This document shows, piece by piece, positions 1 through 6,110 of a stretch of 6,790 bases of DNA. Position 1 is the first letter of the stretch, and every line of letters starts with the position of its first letter. The stretch comes from an uncultured Bilophila sp. (lineage in GTDB: Bacteria; Desulfobacterota; Desulfovibrionia; Desulfovibrionales; Desulfovibrionaceae): NCBI GenBank assembly GCA_959604115.1, contig CAUHBW010000211.1, positions 1 through 6,790 of the forward strand, written 5' to 3'. The translations under genes were made by a program, and so were the position numbers. Under the pieces are notes generated by a model that saw only the letters and a program-made list of their open reading frames with translations, made no database searches and was not told the DNA's origin.

Positions 1-8
1 TCGCTTTA

Positions 9-1643
9 TCAAACCTTCCCGAACGGGCACTTGGGGAAGGTGCAGACCTTGCACTCCATGCACAGGCCGCCGTCGCCGAGCCGGGCGAGGTCGAGGCGGG
101 TGATGGGCACGTCCGCGAGCACGCGGGGCAGGATGAGATCGAACACGGTGGTCTTGAAGAACAGGGCGCAGGCCGGAACGCCGATGATCCGCGCGCCGCC
201 GATGCGCCCGATGAGCGTCATGGTGCCGGGCAGGGCGGGCACGCCGTAGAGGGTGTCCGTGAGGCCCGCCTCCGTAAGCCCCTTGCGGGTCAGGTCGTCG
301 GGGTCCACGGACATGCCCGCCGTGGTGACGATGAGATCGGCCCCGGCGGCGAGCAGATCGCGCACGCCCCGCACGATGAGATCGGCGTCGTCCGGGGCAA
401 AGAGCGTCTTCACGACGTCGCATTGGAGCTGTTGCGCCTTTTGGGTGATGATGGGCGCGAAACGGTCTTCGATCAACCCCTGAAACACTTCCGTGCCGGT
501 CACGAGGATGCCGATTCTGGCCTTGCGCATGGGCAGGACCTTGAACAGCGGGCCGTCCTCAAGCACGGAAAGCGCCCGGAGGAATCCGGGACGGGAAAGG
601 AACAGCGGGATGGCGCGGCTTCCGGCAAGGCGCGTCCCGGCGGTCAGCACGCTGTAGTTGTGGCGCGTACAGCACATCACGTCGGGCACGAGGTTGAAAC
701 GCTCCAGACGTTCGGTATCCACCAGCAGCAGGCCGTCGCGCGTGGCCCGGAAGTTGACCTTGCCCTCGCGGGGGGCCGCCTCCGCTTCCACGCCTTCGCC
801 GGGCATAAGACCGGCGAAGCCGCGGGCCGCGTCGTCCTCATGCACCCAGCCTTCGGGATGCGGCGTGTTCTCCTGCACGTAGATGCGGTTCTTGCCCATC
901 TGCTGGAGACGGCAGACGTCACCGGCGGAAAGCTCCTGCCCGGCGACGAACGCGGGTCCCTTTTCCTTGCCGGGAATGATCTGCGTCATGTCGTGCAGCG
1001 CGTGCTTGCCCACCGCCTCCTCGACCGGGACGGGCACGGGCGCGGGGCGGGGCTGCTGCGTCAGGGCCATGCCGGGGCCGTCCTCGTAGGGCGACTGCCC
1101 CTGACAGGAGCGGCAGATGCCTCCGTAGGCGGAAGGATAGTACGAGCCGCAGAGCGGACAGCGCACCACGCCGCCGAAGGAGCGGTGCCCGAGCATGTCC
1201 TTGCGGATGCGGACGGGCTGGAGCGTGAGGATGGATTCCCCCGCCTCCCTGATCTGCGCCTGAAGGCGTTCGGTATCCTGCTCGTGCTTGGGACGTTCCT
1301 TGAGGAACCAGCAGCGGATTTCGTCGTAGGGCTCCAGCTTGTCGTTGTCCAGAAAGACGCGGACGCCTTCGCCGGTGCGCTTGTCGTACAGCGTCACCGC
1401 ATAGATGCCGAAGGGCAGGACGCGGAGCCAGCCGTTGCCGAAGGTGCAGGGCGTGAGCAGCTGCACCGCGTCGGGGAGGCAGTGGGCCGTTTCGCTGATG
1501 GCGTCGTAGAGAACGCCTTCCGGCAGGTGGCGCTTGGCAAGCTCCACCATGTATCCGCCGATGATCAGGCCGGGAGCCGGATAGCCGTGAAAGGCCCGCG
1601 CCTGCTCCATGAACGCTTCGTGCGTCCAGGGACCGATAGTCAT
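9..1643 (-). CDS. FmdE-domain / zinc-ribbon / MoeA-like molybdopterin-binding fusion protein
   Basis: The 544-residue protein has three recognisable parts. Residues about 10-160 look like an FmdE domain (named for formylmethanofuran dehydrogenase operon protein E), with His19-Gly20, Cys55, the DAVQ stretch at 58-61 and TPCTFGN at 64-70, which are likely metal-site residues. A zinc-ribbon-like pair follows, CPLC at 162-165 and CRSC at 177-180. After a Pro-rich linker (198-206), residues about 210-515 resemble the MoeA/MoaB-type molybdopterin-binding family: HDMTQIIPGKEKGPAF at 216-232, TGTE at 382-385, TTAGMSVDPDD at 440-450 and ALPGTM at 470-475. The tail holds four cysteines (528, 531, 534, 539) spaced C-x2-C-x2-C-x4-C-P. 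The ATG is preceded by GAGG with 5-nt spacing and lies 23 nt after lolA, so the two are probably cotranscribed. A role in molybdenum or tungsten cofactor handling, perhaps for formate dehydrogenase, is inference. The exact function is unknown. The domain calls are fairly secure. Confidence 0.88.
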   Translation of the reverse strand: MTIGPWTHEAFMEQARAFHGYPAPGLIIGGYMVELAKRHLPEGVLYDAISETAHCLPDAVQLLTPCTFGNGWLRVLPFGIYAVTLYDKRTGEGVRVFLDNDKLEPYDEIRCWFLKERPKHEQDTERLQAQIREAGESILTLQPVRIRKDMLGHRSFGGVVRCPLCGSYYPSAYGGICRSCQGQSPYEDGPGMALTQQPRPAPVPVPVEEAVGKHALHDMTQIIPGKEKGPAFVAGQELSAGDVCRLQQMGKNRIYVQENTPHPEGWVHEDDAARGFAGLMPGEGVEAEAAPREGKVNFRATRDGLLLVDTERLERFNLVPDVMCCTRHNYSVLTAGTRLAGSRAIPLFLSRPGFLRALSVLEDGPLFKVLPMRKARIGILVTGTEVFQGLIEDRFAPIITQKAQQLQCDVVKTLFAPDDADLIVRGVRDLLAAGADLIVTTAGMSVDPDDLTRKGLTEAGLTDTLYGVPALPGTMTLIGRIGGARIIGVPACALFFKTTVFDLILPRVLADVPITRLDLARLGDGGLCMECKVCTFPKCPFGKV

Positions 1644-1666
1644 GGAAACCTCGCAGATCGTTGGCG

Positions 1667-2344
1667 TTATTGCAGCAGAGGACGTTCCGGGGCGGCCTGA
1701 TCCATCAGGTTTTCCACGGTGATGCCCTGCGGAGGCGTGAACTGGAACGTCCCGGCCTTGATGGACGCGTCGGGCGTCAGCGAGGTCAGGGTCACTTCAT
1801 TGGTGTTGCCGTAGAAGTCCAGTATCTGTGCCTTTTTGATCAGTTTGGTGCTTTTGTCGATCCAGAGGATGGCCTCGACGAGCTGCGGGGAGGGATCCTT
1901 GGGATAGAGCCGGAGCACGGCCAGCCCGTTGTCGTCGGGCTCGGCTTCGACGGAGAAGTCCGTGTCGAGGCGCGTCTGGCCGGTGATGACCTGAATGATG
2001 GAGCGGGAGTCGCGCACCACTTCCGGCGAATACTGGTAGGCCAGTTCCTCGTCGGGCAGGTAGTCCCAGACTTCCTTGTCCGTGATGACCAGAAGCTCGC
2101 CATGCGGAGCCTTGGTTTCCCAACGGACGCGGAGCGGTTTCTGGAACGCGAGCGTTCCCTTGCGGACTTCCTCCGCGCCGCTTTCCTGATGGACGAGGCG
2201 CTGGGTGAATTCGGCGGTAAAGGATTGCATCGCTTCGTATTTTTTCTGCATTTCTCCCGTGATGCCGGGAGCCGCCGCATGGGACGCGCCCGCCGTCAGA
2301 AACAGCAGGGCCGCCGCACAGGCGAAAAGGGCCGAGAAACGCAT
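1667..2344 (-). CDS. lolA: Outer-membrane lipoprotein carrier protein LolA
   Basis: LolA is the periplasmic chaperone that accepts lipoproteins from the inner-membrane LolCDE transporter and hands them to the outer membrane. The 225-residue product starts with a clear Sec signal peptide: Arg2, a hydrophobic core at about 5-18, and a probable signal peptidase I site after Ser-His-Ala (21-23). The mature part has family hallmarks: the YEAMQSFTAEFTQ region (36-48), the FQKPLRVRWE strand (67-76) with the conserved aromatic/Arg pattern, VWDYLPDEELAYQY (92-105) and the C-terminal FQFTPPQGITV (200-210). The length is normal for LolA. The ATG is preceded by AGGAG with 8-nt spacing. The gene lies 212 nt downstream of ftsK, beyond a terminator, so it probably has its own promoter. 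The only hint of one is a TTGACG box at 2415-2420 (minus strand) without a good -10. No LolB is visible here. Confidence 0.93.
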   Translation of the reverse strand: MRFSALFACAAALLFLTAGASHAAAPGITGEMQKKYEAMQSFTAEFTQRLVHQESGAEEVRKGTLAFQKPLRVRWETKAPHGELLVITDKEVWDYLPDEELAYQYSPEVVRDSRSIIQVITGQTRLDTDFSVEAEPDDNGLAVLRLYPKDPSPQLVEAILWIDKSTKLIKKAQILDFYGNTNEVTLTSLTPDASIKAGTFQFTPPQGITVENLMDQAAPERPLLQ

Positions 2345-2370
2345 AACGCTATCTCCTGAAAAGAGTGTTG

Positions 2371-2384
2371 CGGCCCGGAGGCCG
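2371..2384 (-). other. Small hairpin in the lolA leader
   Basis: CGGCC and GGCCG arms of 5 bp enclose a 4-nt loop (TCCG on the minus strand), about 27 nt upstream of the lolA start. It would sit in the lolA 5' leader if transcription starts near 2390-2410. It may be structural or incidental in GC-rich DNA. Confidence 0.3.
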
Positions 2385-2448
2385 TATCGTCTGAATGGAT
2401 CATCGCGGCGTCGCCGTCAAGACGCGCCAGCCGGGGAATGCCCGGAAC

Positions 2449-2478
2449 GGAGCGGGGAAACGCCCGTTTCCGCGCTCC
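2449..2478. repeat. Imperfect inverted repeat between ftsK and lolA
   Basis: Arms 2449-2461 and 2466-2478 are 13 nt each with one mismatch, around a 4-nt loop (GCCC). Neither strand has a T-run directly after the stem, so it is not a classical intrinsic terminator. It lies between the ftsK terminator and lolA. It could be a processing site, a REP-like element or a lolA control element, and nothing in the sequence decides among these. Confidence 0.5.
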
Positions 2479-2513
2479 CGAGCGCCCGCCGTCTTTTTGC
2501 GCCGGGCGCGGTG

Positions 2514-2547
2514 AAAAGGGGAAGCCGTTCCGAAGAAGGGCTTCCCC
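2514..2547 (-). terminator. Intrinsic terminator of ftsK
   Basis: On the minus strand, 9 nt after the ftsK TGA stop, a 9-bp perfect stem (GGGGAAGCC at 2539-2547 on the minus strand, pairing with GGCTTCCCC at 2518-2526) encloses a 12-nt loop and is followed at once by TTTT (2514-2517). A GC-rich stem plus U-tract is the standard Rho-independent form. It separates ftsK transcription from lolA. Confidence 0.8.
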
Positions 2548-2556
2548 GAGGTTTCG

Positions 2557-5241
2557 TCAGTCCATCCGCACCGTTCGGGCCTTGTTGGCGCGCGAGGCGG
2601 GGGGCAGGATGCCTTCCTCCTCCATGCGCTCGACGAAGCGGGCGGCCTTGTTGAACCCGATGCGGAACCGCCGCTGGAGCAGGGAAATGGACATGCGGCC
2701 CTGCTCCTGCACGAAGGCCACGGCCTCGGCGTACAGGTTTTCCTCGTCCGAACTGCCCGGCCCGGAGGACGGGGCGGTGGTCGTCTTGGCGCTCTCCGCG
2801 AGGGATGCGCCCCATTCGGTGAAGTCCACCTCGTACTGAGGCGCGCGCTGGCGTTTCCAGTGATCGACCACGGCCTGCACCTCGTCGTCGGTGACGAAGG
2901 GGCCGTGCAGGCGCAGCAGCTTGCCGCCCGTGGGCTTGAACAGCATGTCGCCCTTGCCGAGGAGCTGTTCGGCTCCGGCGGCGTCGAGGATGGTGCGCGA
3001 GTCGTACTTGTTGGCGACCTGGAACGAAATGCGACAGGGAAAGTTCGCCTTGATGAGCCCCGTGACCACGTCCACGCTCGGGCGCTGCGTCGCCACGATG
3101 AGGTGGATGCCCGCCGCGCGGGCGAGCTGGGCGAGCCGCACGATGCTGGCCTCCACTTCCTTGCCCGCCGTGAGCATGAGGTCCGCCAGTTCGTCGATGA
3201 CGATGACGATGTAGGGCATGGGCGCGAGATCGGCGTATTCCGGCGGCGTGTCGGCCCCGAAGGAGGCCAGCTTCCGGTTGTAGTCCTTGATGTTCTTGAC
3301 GCCGAACTTGGCGAGGCAGTCGTACCGCTTGTCCATCTCGGCCACGGCCCATTCGAGCGCGGTCTTGGCGAGGGAGGTTTCCGTCACCACCGGATGCACG
3401 AGGTGCGGCAGGTCGGTGTACATCGCCATTTCCACGCGCTTGGGGTCCACGAGCATGAGCTTCACTTCGTCCGGAGAGGCCTTGTAGAGGAAGCTCACCA
3501 GAATGGAGTTGAGGCACACGCTCTTGCCCGAACCGGTGGTACCGGCCACGAGCACATGGGGCATGGTGGCGAGATCCCGGACGGCGGGTCGGCCTTCGAT
3601 GTCTTTGCCGAGGGCCATGGTCAGCAGCGACGGCGCGTGCTGGAAGGCTTCGGACTGGATCAGCTCTCGGAAGTTGACGGTGGAGCGGTTCTGATTGGGA
3701 ATTTCCACGCCCACGGTGTCGCAGCCGGGCACGGGGGCCTGAATGCGGATGGCTTCCGCCTTGAGGCTGCGGGCGAGGTCGTCGGTCAGATTGGTGAACC
3801 GGCCCACGCGCACGCCGGGAGCGGGGCGGATCTCGAACAGCGTGATCACCGGACCGGGCGTCACCCGGACCAGTTCGCCCTGAATGTTGAATTCCGCCAG
3901 ACAGTTCATGAGGCCCGCGCTCTGTTCCTCCAGCACTTCGCGGGAGGGGAGCGAGTCGCTCTGCTGCGGCTGCTGGAGGATGTCCAGCGACGGCATGGGG
4001 AGCTTGCGCTTGTGCGGCACGGGCTTGGCCGGAGGGATGGCTCCGACCGGGGCGTCGATGCGCGCCTGCGCCGCCGGAGCGGGTTGCGGCTGGGCGACGG
4101 GCTGCACGGAAACGGACTGGGGCGCGACTGAAGGCGCGGCCTGCGAGGCGGCGACCGGAGCCTTTTCGGCGGCGGGAACCTGCGGAATCGGCGGCGTCGG
4201 CACGGACTGCGCGGCGACGGGGCGGACCGGGGCGTCATCCACGGAGTACGGCGGTTGCGGCGCGGCTTCGGGTTGCGTCTCGGGCTCAAGCCGGAAGTCC
4301 CGCGCGTCGGACGGGACCGGAGCCGGATCGGGAACGGTCAGCGCGAGCAAGGGATTTTCCCCGGAAAGAATGGTGGTCCGCTGCGGCCTTGCGGGCGGCT
4401 CCTCGGGCTGGAAGTCGAACATGTCCTGTTCGGACGGCGGTTCCCAGAGTTTCAGCGGCTCGGTTGCGGTGCGGTCGCGCGGCGCGGCGGGCGGAGGCGT
4501 CATGGACGACGGAGGGTCCATGCTCAACGGTTTCTCGCGCTTGGGTTCGGGCTTTTCCTCTTCCTCGTGGATGTCGAAGAGCGCGATCACGTCGGCGGCG
4601 GACTCTTCCTGCTTCTCCTTGCGGGACAGCTTGGGAAGGGAAACCTTGGGCATGGACACTTTGGAAAGGCGTTCCGGCAGGTCGTCGATGGAGAAGGGGG
4701 TGCCGCTGAGCTGTTCCTTGAGGAACGCCCCGGCTTTCCGGATGAGCGACAGCCAGGCGATGCCGAAGGCGAGTTCGAGAGAAATGAACAGCAGGAACAG
4801 CCAGATGAGCGTCGAGCCCACCGGGCTGAACACGGTGGTGAACACGGTGTACAGGCTGAGGCCGAGCATCCCGCCGCCCCGGACGTCGCCGATGCCGAGG
4901 TTCCAGGCAGCGCCGAGCGAAATGAGGCAGGCCGCCAGCAGGGTGAAGCCGAACCACCGCCACCACGGCATGGTGAACCATGTGGAGACGCAGCCCGCGC
5001 CCCACGCGAGGAACACGAGAGGCCACACGAACGAGGCGAGGCCGAAGATGTCGACCAGCAGCCCGCTCAGATAGGCTCCGAACAGCCCCGCGTTGTTTTT
5101 GATTACCGCCGGGTTGCTCACGGCATGGTTGATGCTGGGATCATTCTGATTGAAGGACACCAGGCTCAGCAGCACCAGCAGTCCCCAGAAAATGAGAAAC
5201 AGCCCAAACAACTCCCGGGCGATCTTTCGTCCGTCCGTAAT
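2557..5241 (-). CDS. ftsK: DNA translocase FtsK, probable ATT start
   Basis: FtsK is the division-septum ATPase that pumps chromosomal DNA toward dif for dimer resolution by tyrosine recombinases. Numbering from the ATT start (894 residues), the protein has about four membrane segments (13-30, two or more between 51 and 112, 142-163), then a Pro/Ala-rich linker to about 430. The RecA-like motor has Walker A GTTGSGKS (567-574), Walker B ending in Asp683-Glu684, and ATQRPS (717-722). The winged-helix gamma domain is at about 832-894. The nearest common start codon in frame is TTG at 5211, but it has no properly spaced ribosome site and would begin inside the first membrane helix. ATT at 5241 has AGGAGG 5 nt upstream and adds the basic N-terminus TDGRKIARE. 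No ATG, GTG or TTG lies in frame between 5211 and the upstream stop at 5356. The family call is near certain, while the start is less so. Confidence 0.95.
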   Translation of the reverse strand: MTDGRKIARELFGLFLIFWGLLVLLSLVSFNQNDPSINHAVSNPAVIKNNAGLFGAYLSGLLVDIFGLASFVWPLVFLAWGAGCVSTWFTMPWWRWFGFTLLAACLISLGAAWNLGIGDVRGGGMLGLSLYTVFTTVFSPVGSTLIWLFLLFISLELAFGIAWLSLIRKAGAFLKEQLSGTPFSIDDLPERLSKVSMPKVSLPKLSRKEKQEESAADVIALFDIHEEEEKPEPKREKPLSMDPPSSMTPPPAAPRDRTATEPLKLWEPPSEQDMFDFQPEEPPARPQRTTILSGENPLLALTVPDPAPVPSDARDFRLEPETQPEAAPQPPYSVDDAPVRPVAAQSVPTPPIPQVPAAEKAPVAASQAAPSVAPQSVSVQPVAQPQPAPAAQARIDAPVGAIPPAKPVPHKRKLPMPSLDILQQPQQSDSLPSREVLEEQSAGLMNCLAEFNIQGELVRVTPGPVITLFEIRPAPGVRVGRFTNLTDDLARSLKAEAIRIQAPVPGCDTVGVEIPNQNRSTVNFRELIQSEAFQHAPSLLTMALGKDIEGRPAVRDLATMPHVLVAGTTGSGKSVCLNSILVSFLYKASPDEVKLMLVDPKRVEMAMYTDLPHLVHPVVTETSLAKTALEWAVAEMDKRYDCLAKFGVKNIKDYNRKLASFGADTPPEYADLAPMPYIVIVIDELADLMLTAGKEVEASIVRLAQLARAAGIHLIVATQRPSVDVVTGLIKANFPCRISFQVANKYDSRTILDAAGAEQLLGKGDMLFKPTGGKLLRLHGPFVTDDEVQAVVDHWKRQRAPQYEVDFTEWGASLAESAKTTTAPSSGPGSSDEENLYAEAVAFVQEQGRMSISLLQRRFRIGFNKAARFVERMEEEGILPPASRANKARTVRMD

Positions 5242-5246
5242 GGCAA

Positions 5247-5252
5247 CCTCCT
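5247..5252 (-). promoter_or_regulatory. Ribosome binding site that places the ftsK start at ATT
   Basis: AGGAGG on the minus strand, within GGAGGAGG, lies 5 nt before the in-frame ATT at 5239-5241. It is 35 nt before the TTG at 5211, too far to serve that codon. GGGAG directly abutting the TTG leaves no spacing. This is the main argument for the ATT start. Confidence 0.65.
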
Positions 5253-5317
5253 CCGGCGAAGTCCGGTCGCGTCGGGAACGCGGACAGGGCCGGTCTGTTC
5301 GTAGAAACGCTTGCCGC

Positions 5318-5345
5318 CCGGCCCGGAAACAGGTTTCCGGGCCGG
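5318..5345 (-). terminator. Strong GC-rich hairpin between efp and ftsK, possible terminator or attenuator
   Basis: Two perfect 13-nt arms, 5318-5330 and 5333-5345, are separated by only 2 nt, so the working loop is probably 4-6 nt. The stem begins 10 nt after the efp TAA stop. No U-tract follows directly on the minus strand (the next bases are GCGGCAAGCGTTT), so termination may be partial, leaving some readthrough into ftsK. Alternatively it protects the efp mRNA 3' end. I see no convincing separate ftsK promoter in the 114-nt gap. Confidence 0.5.
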
Positions 5346-5355
5346 AGCGAATGGG

Positions 5356-5913
5356 TTATTCGCGGCCCAGATAGGCGTTGGTGCGGGTATCGACCTTGAC
5401 GCGGTCGCCGGTGTTGACGAAAATCGGCACCTGAATGACGACGCCGGTTTCGAGGGTGGCGGGCTTGGTGACGTTGCTCACGGTGTCGCCCTTGGCGCCG
5501 GGTTCGGTGGCGGTGACTTCAAGGACGAGGGAAGCCGGGATTTCGATGTCGAGCGGCTTTTCGTTGTAGAGCAGCACGCGGCATTCCTGACCGTCCTTGA
5601 GGTAGTTGGACTTGCCGTCGGTGGCTTCGGCGGGCATGTGCATCTGATCGTAGGTGGTCATATCCATGAACACGAGGTTTTCGCCTTCATGATACAGGAA
5701 CTGCATGTCGCGGGATTCGAGGTTGGGGCGGTCCACCTTTTCGCCGGAACGGAAGGTGTTGTCCAGCACGCGCCCGTTGAGGATGTTGCGCAGCTTGGTA
5801 CGGACCATGGCTCCGCCCTTGCCGGGCTTGAAGTGTTGGAATTCGATGATTTCGAAGGGAGTCCCGTCGATTTCGATTTTAAGCCCCTTGCGGAAATCCG
5901 TAGTAGAATACAT
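5356..5913 (-). CDS. efp: Translation elongation factor P
   Basis: EF-P binds the ribosome between the P and E sites and promotes peptide-bond formation at consecutive prolines. The 185-residue protein has the normal length and three-domain layout: a KOW-like N-terminal domain (about 1-62), then two OB-fold domains. The loop that reaches the peptidyl-transferase centre reads FKPGKGG at 28-34, so Lys32 matches the modified Lys34 of E. coli EF-P. The C-terminal family signature is present at 150-169, K-x-A-x4-G-x2-I-x-V-P-x2-V-x2-G. The ATG at 5913 was chosen because GGAGG lies 4 nt upstream and MYSTTDFRKGLK matches the family N-terminus. An in-frame TTG at 5955 would add 14 residues foreign to the family. 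No modification enzyme gene (EpmA/EpmB type) lies in the window. The gene is divergent from engB and upstream of ftsK. Confidence 0.96.
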   Translation of the reverse strand: MYSTTDFRKGLKIEIDGTPFEIIEFQHFKPGKGGAMVRTKLRNILNGRVLDNTFRSGEKVDRPNLESRDMQFLYHEGENLVFMDMTTYDQMHMPAEATDGKSNYLKDGQECRVLLYNEKPLDIEIPASLVLEVTATEPGAKGDTVSNVTKPATLETGVVIQVPIFVNTGDRVKVDTRTNAYLGRE

Positions 5914-5994
5914 GCTGCCTCCAGAAGAACAGTGCTGAATATCAATCTTCACCAAGGGGCCGGCCCGTGCCTTCCCGCTTGTTCCTTATCCGGA

Positions 5995-6019
5995 GCAATC
6001 GGGCGCTTCCCGCGATTGC
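5995..6019 (-). other. Hairpin in the predicted efp 5' leader
   Basis: Perfect 7-nt arms GCAATCG (5995-6001 on the plus strand) and CGATTGC (6013-6019) enclose 11 nt. If efp starts transcription near 6055, this stem lies in its roughly 140-nt leader, about 80 nt before the start codon. It has no U-tract. A structural or regulatory role is possible but unproven. Confidence 0.35.
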
Positions 6020-6057
6020 CTTTCGCGCGGCGGCAGGGTAGCCTTGCCACTGCAACT

Positions 6058-6066
6058 TGATATTGT
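6058..6066 (+). promoter_or_regulatory. Candidate engB promoter (extended -10)
   Basis: TG (6058-6059), one spacer base, then TATTGT (6061-6066) form an extended -10 on the plus strand. It would start engB RNA near 6073, giving a leader of about 38 nt. No good -35 lies 17 nt upstream. TTGCCA at 6044-6049 is only 11 nt away from this -10. The call rests on the extended -10 and the position. Confidence 0.4.
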
Positions 6067-6090
6067 CGAACATCAGGCCGCGCTTGTCAA
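6062..6090 (-). promoter_or_regulatory. Sigma70-type promoter of efp
   Basis: On the minus strand, a perfect -35 TTGACA (6085-6090) is followed by exactly 17 nt and then GACAAT (6062-6067), a 4/6 match to TATAAT that keeps the important A2 and T6. The predicted start near 6055 leaves an efp leader of about 140 nt. This is the best promoter in the window. Its -10 overlaps the candidate engB -10 on the opposite strand. Confidence 0.65.
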
Positions 6091-6110
6091 CATACACCAG
6101 AGGTTCCCGC

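Noticed and set aside
423..1700. Open frame of 425 codons on the plus strand opposite the FmdE fusion gene
   Set aside because: It is antisense to a well-supported gene. The product is His/Gly/Ala/Arg-rich with no recognisable domain, as expected from the mirror frame of GC-rich coding DNA.
1661..2359. Plus-strand open frame of 232 codons opposite lolA
   Set aside because: It covers lolA almost exactly on the other strand, shows no family motif, and the minus-strand product has a signal peptide and LolA motifs.
2390..2420. Possible lolA promoter with TTGACG at 2415-2420 (minus strand)
   Set aside because: No acceptable -10 lies 16-18 nt downstream (CATTCA at 17 nt matches only two consensus positions), so I did not list it as a feature.
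2417..3517. Minus-strand open frame of 366 codons overlapping the 3' part of ftsK
   Set aside because: It is an out-of-frame shadow of ftsK, very rich in Arg, Gly, His and Pro, with no motif, and it runs through the ftsK terminator.
2860..5304. Long plus-strand open frames (2860-4131, 3884-5074, 4255-5304) opposite ftsK
   Set aside because: All are antisense to the FtsK motor and linker, with low-complexity products and no domains. They reflect codon bias on the true strand.
5914..5955. TTG start at 5955 that would lengthen EF-P by 14 residues
   Set aside because: The ATG at 5913 has GGAGG just upstream and gives the family's usual N-terminus and length.
6044..6072. TTGCCA (6044-6049) as the -35 of an engB promoter
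   Set aside because: At 17-nt spacing the -10 would be CGAACA, a poor match. The extended -10 at 6058-6066 fits better.
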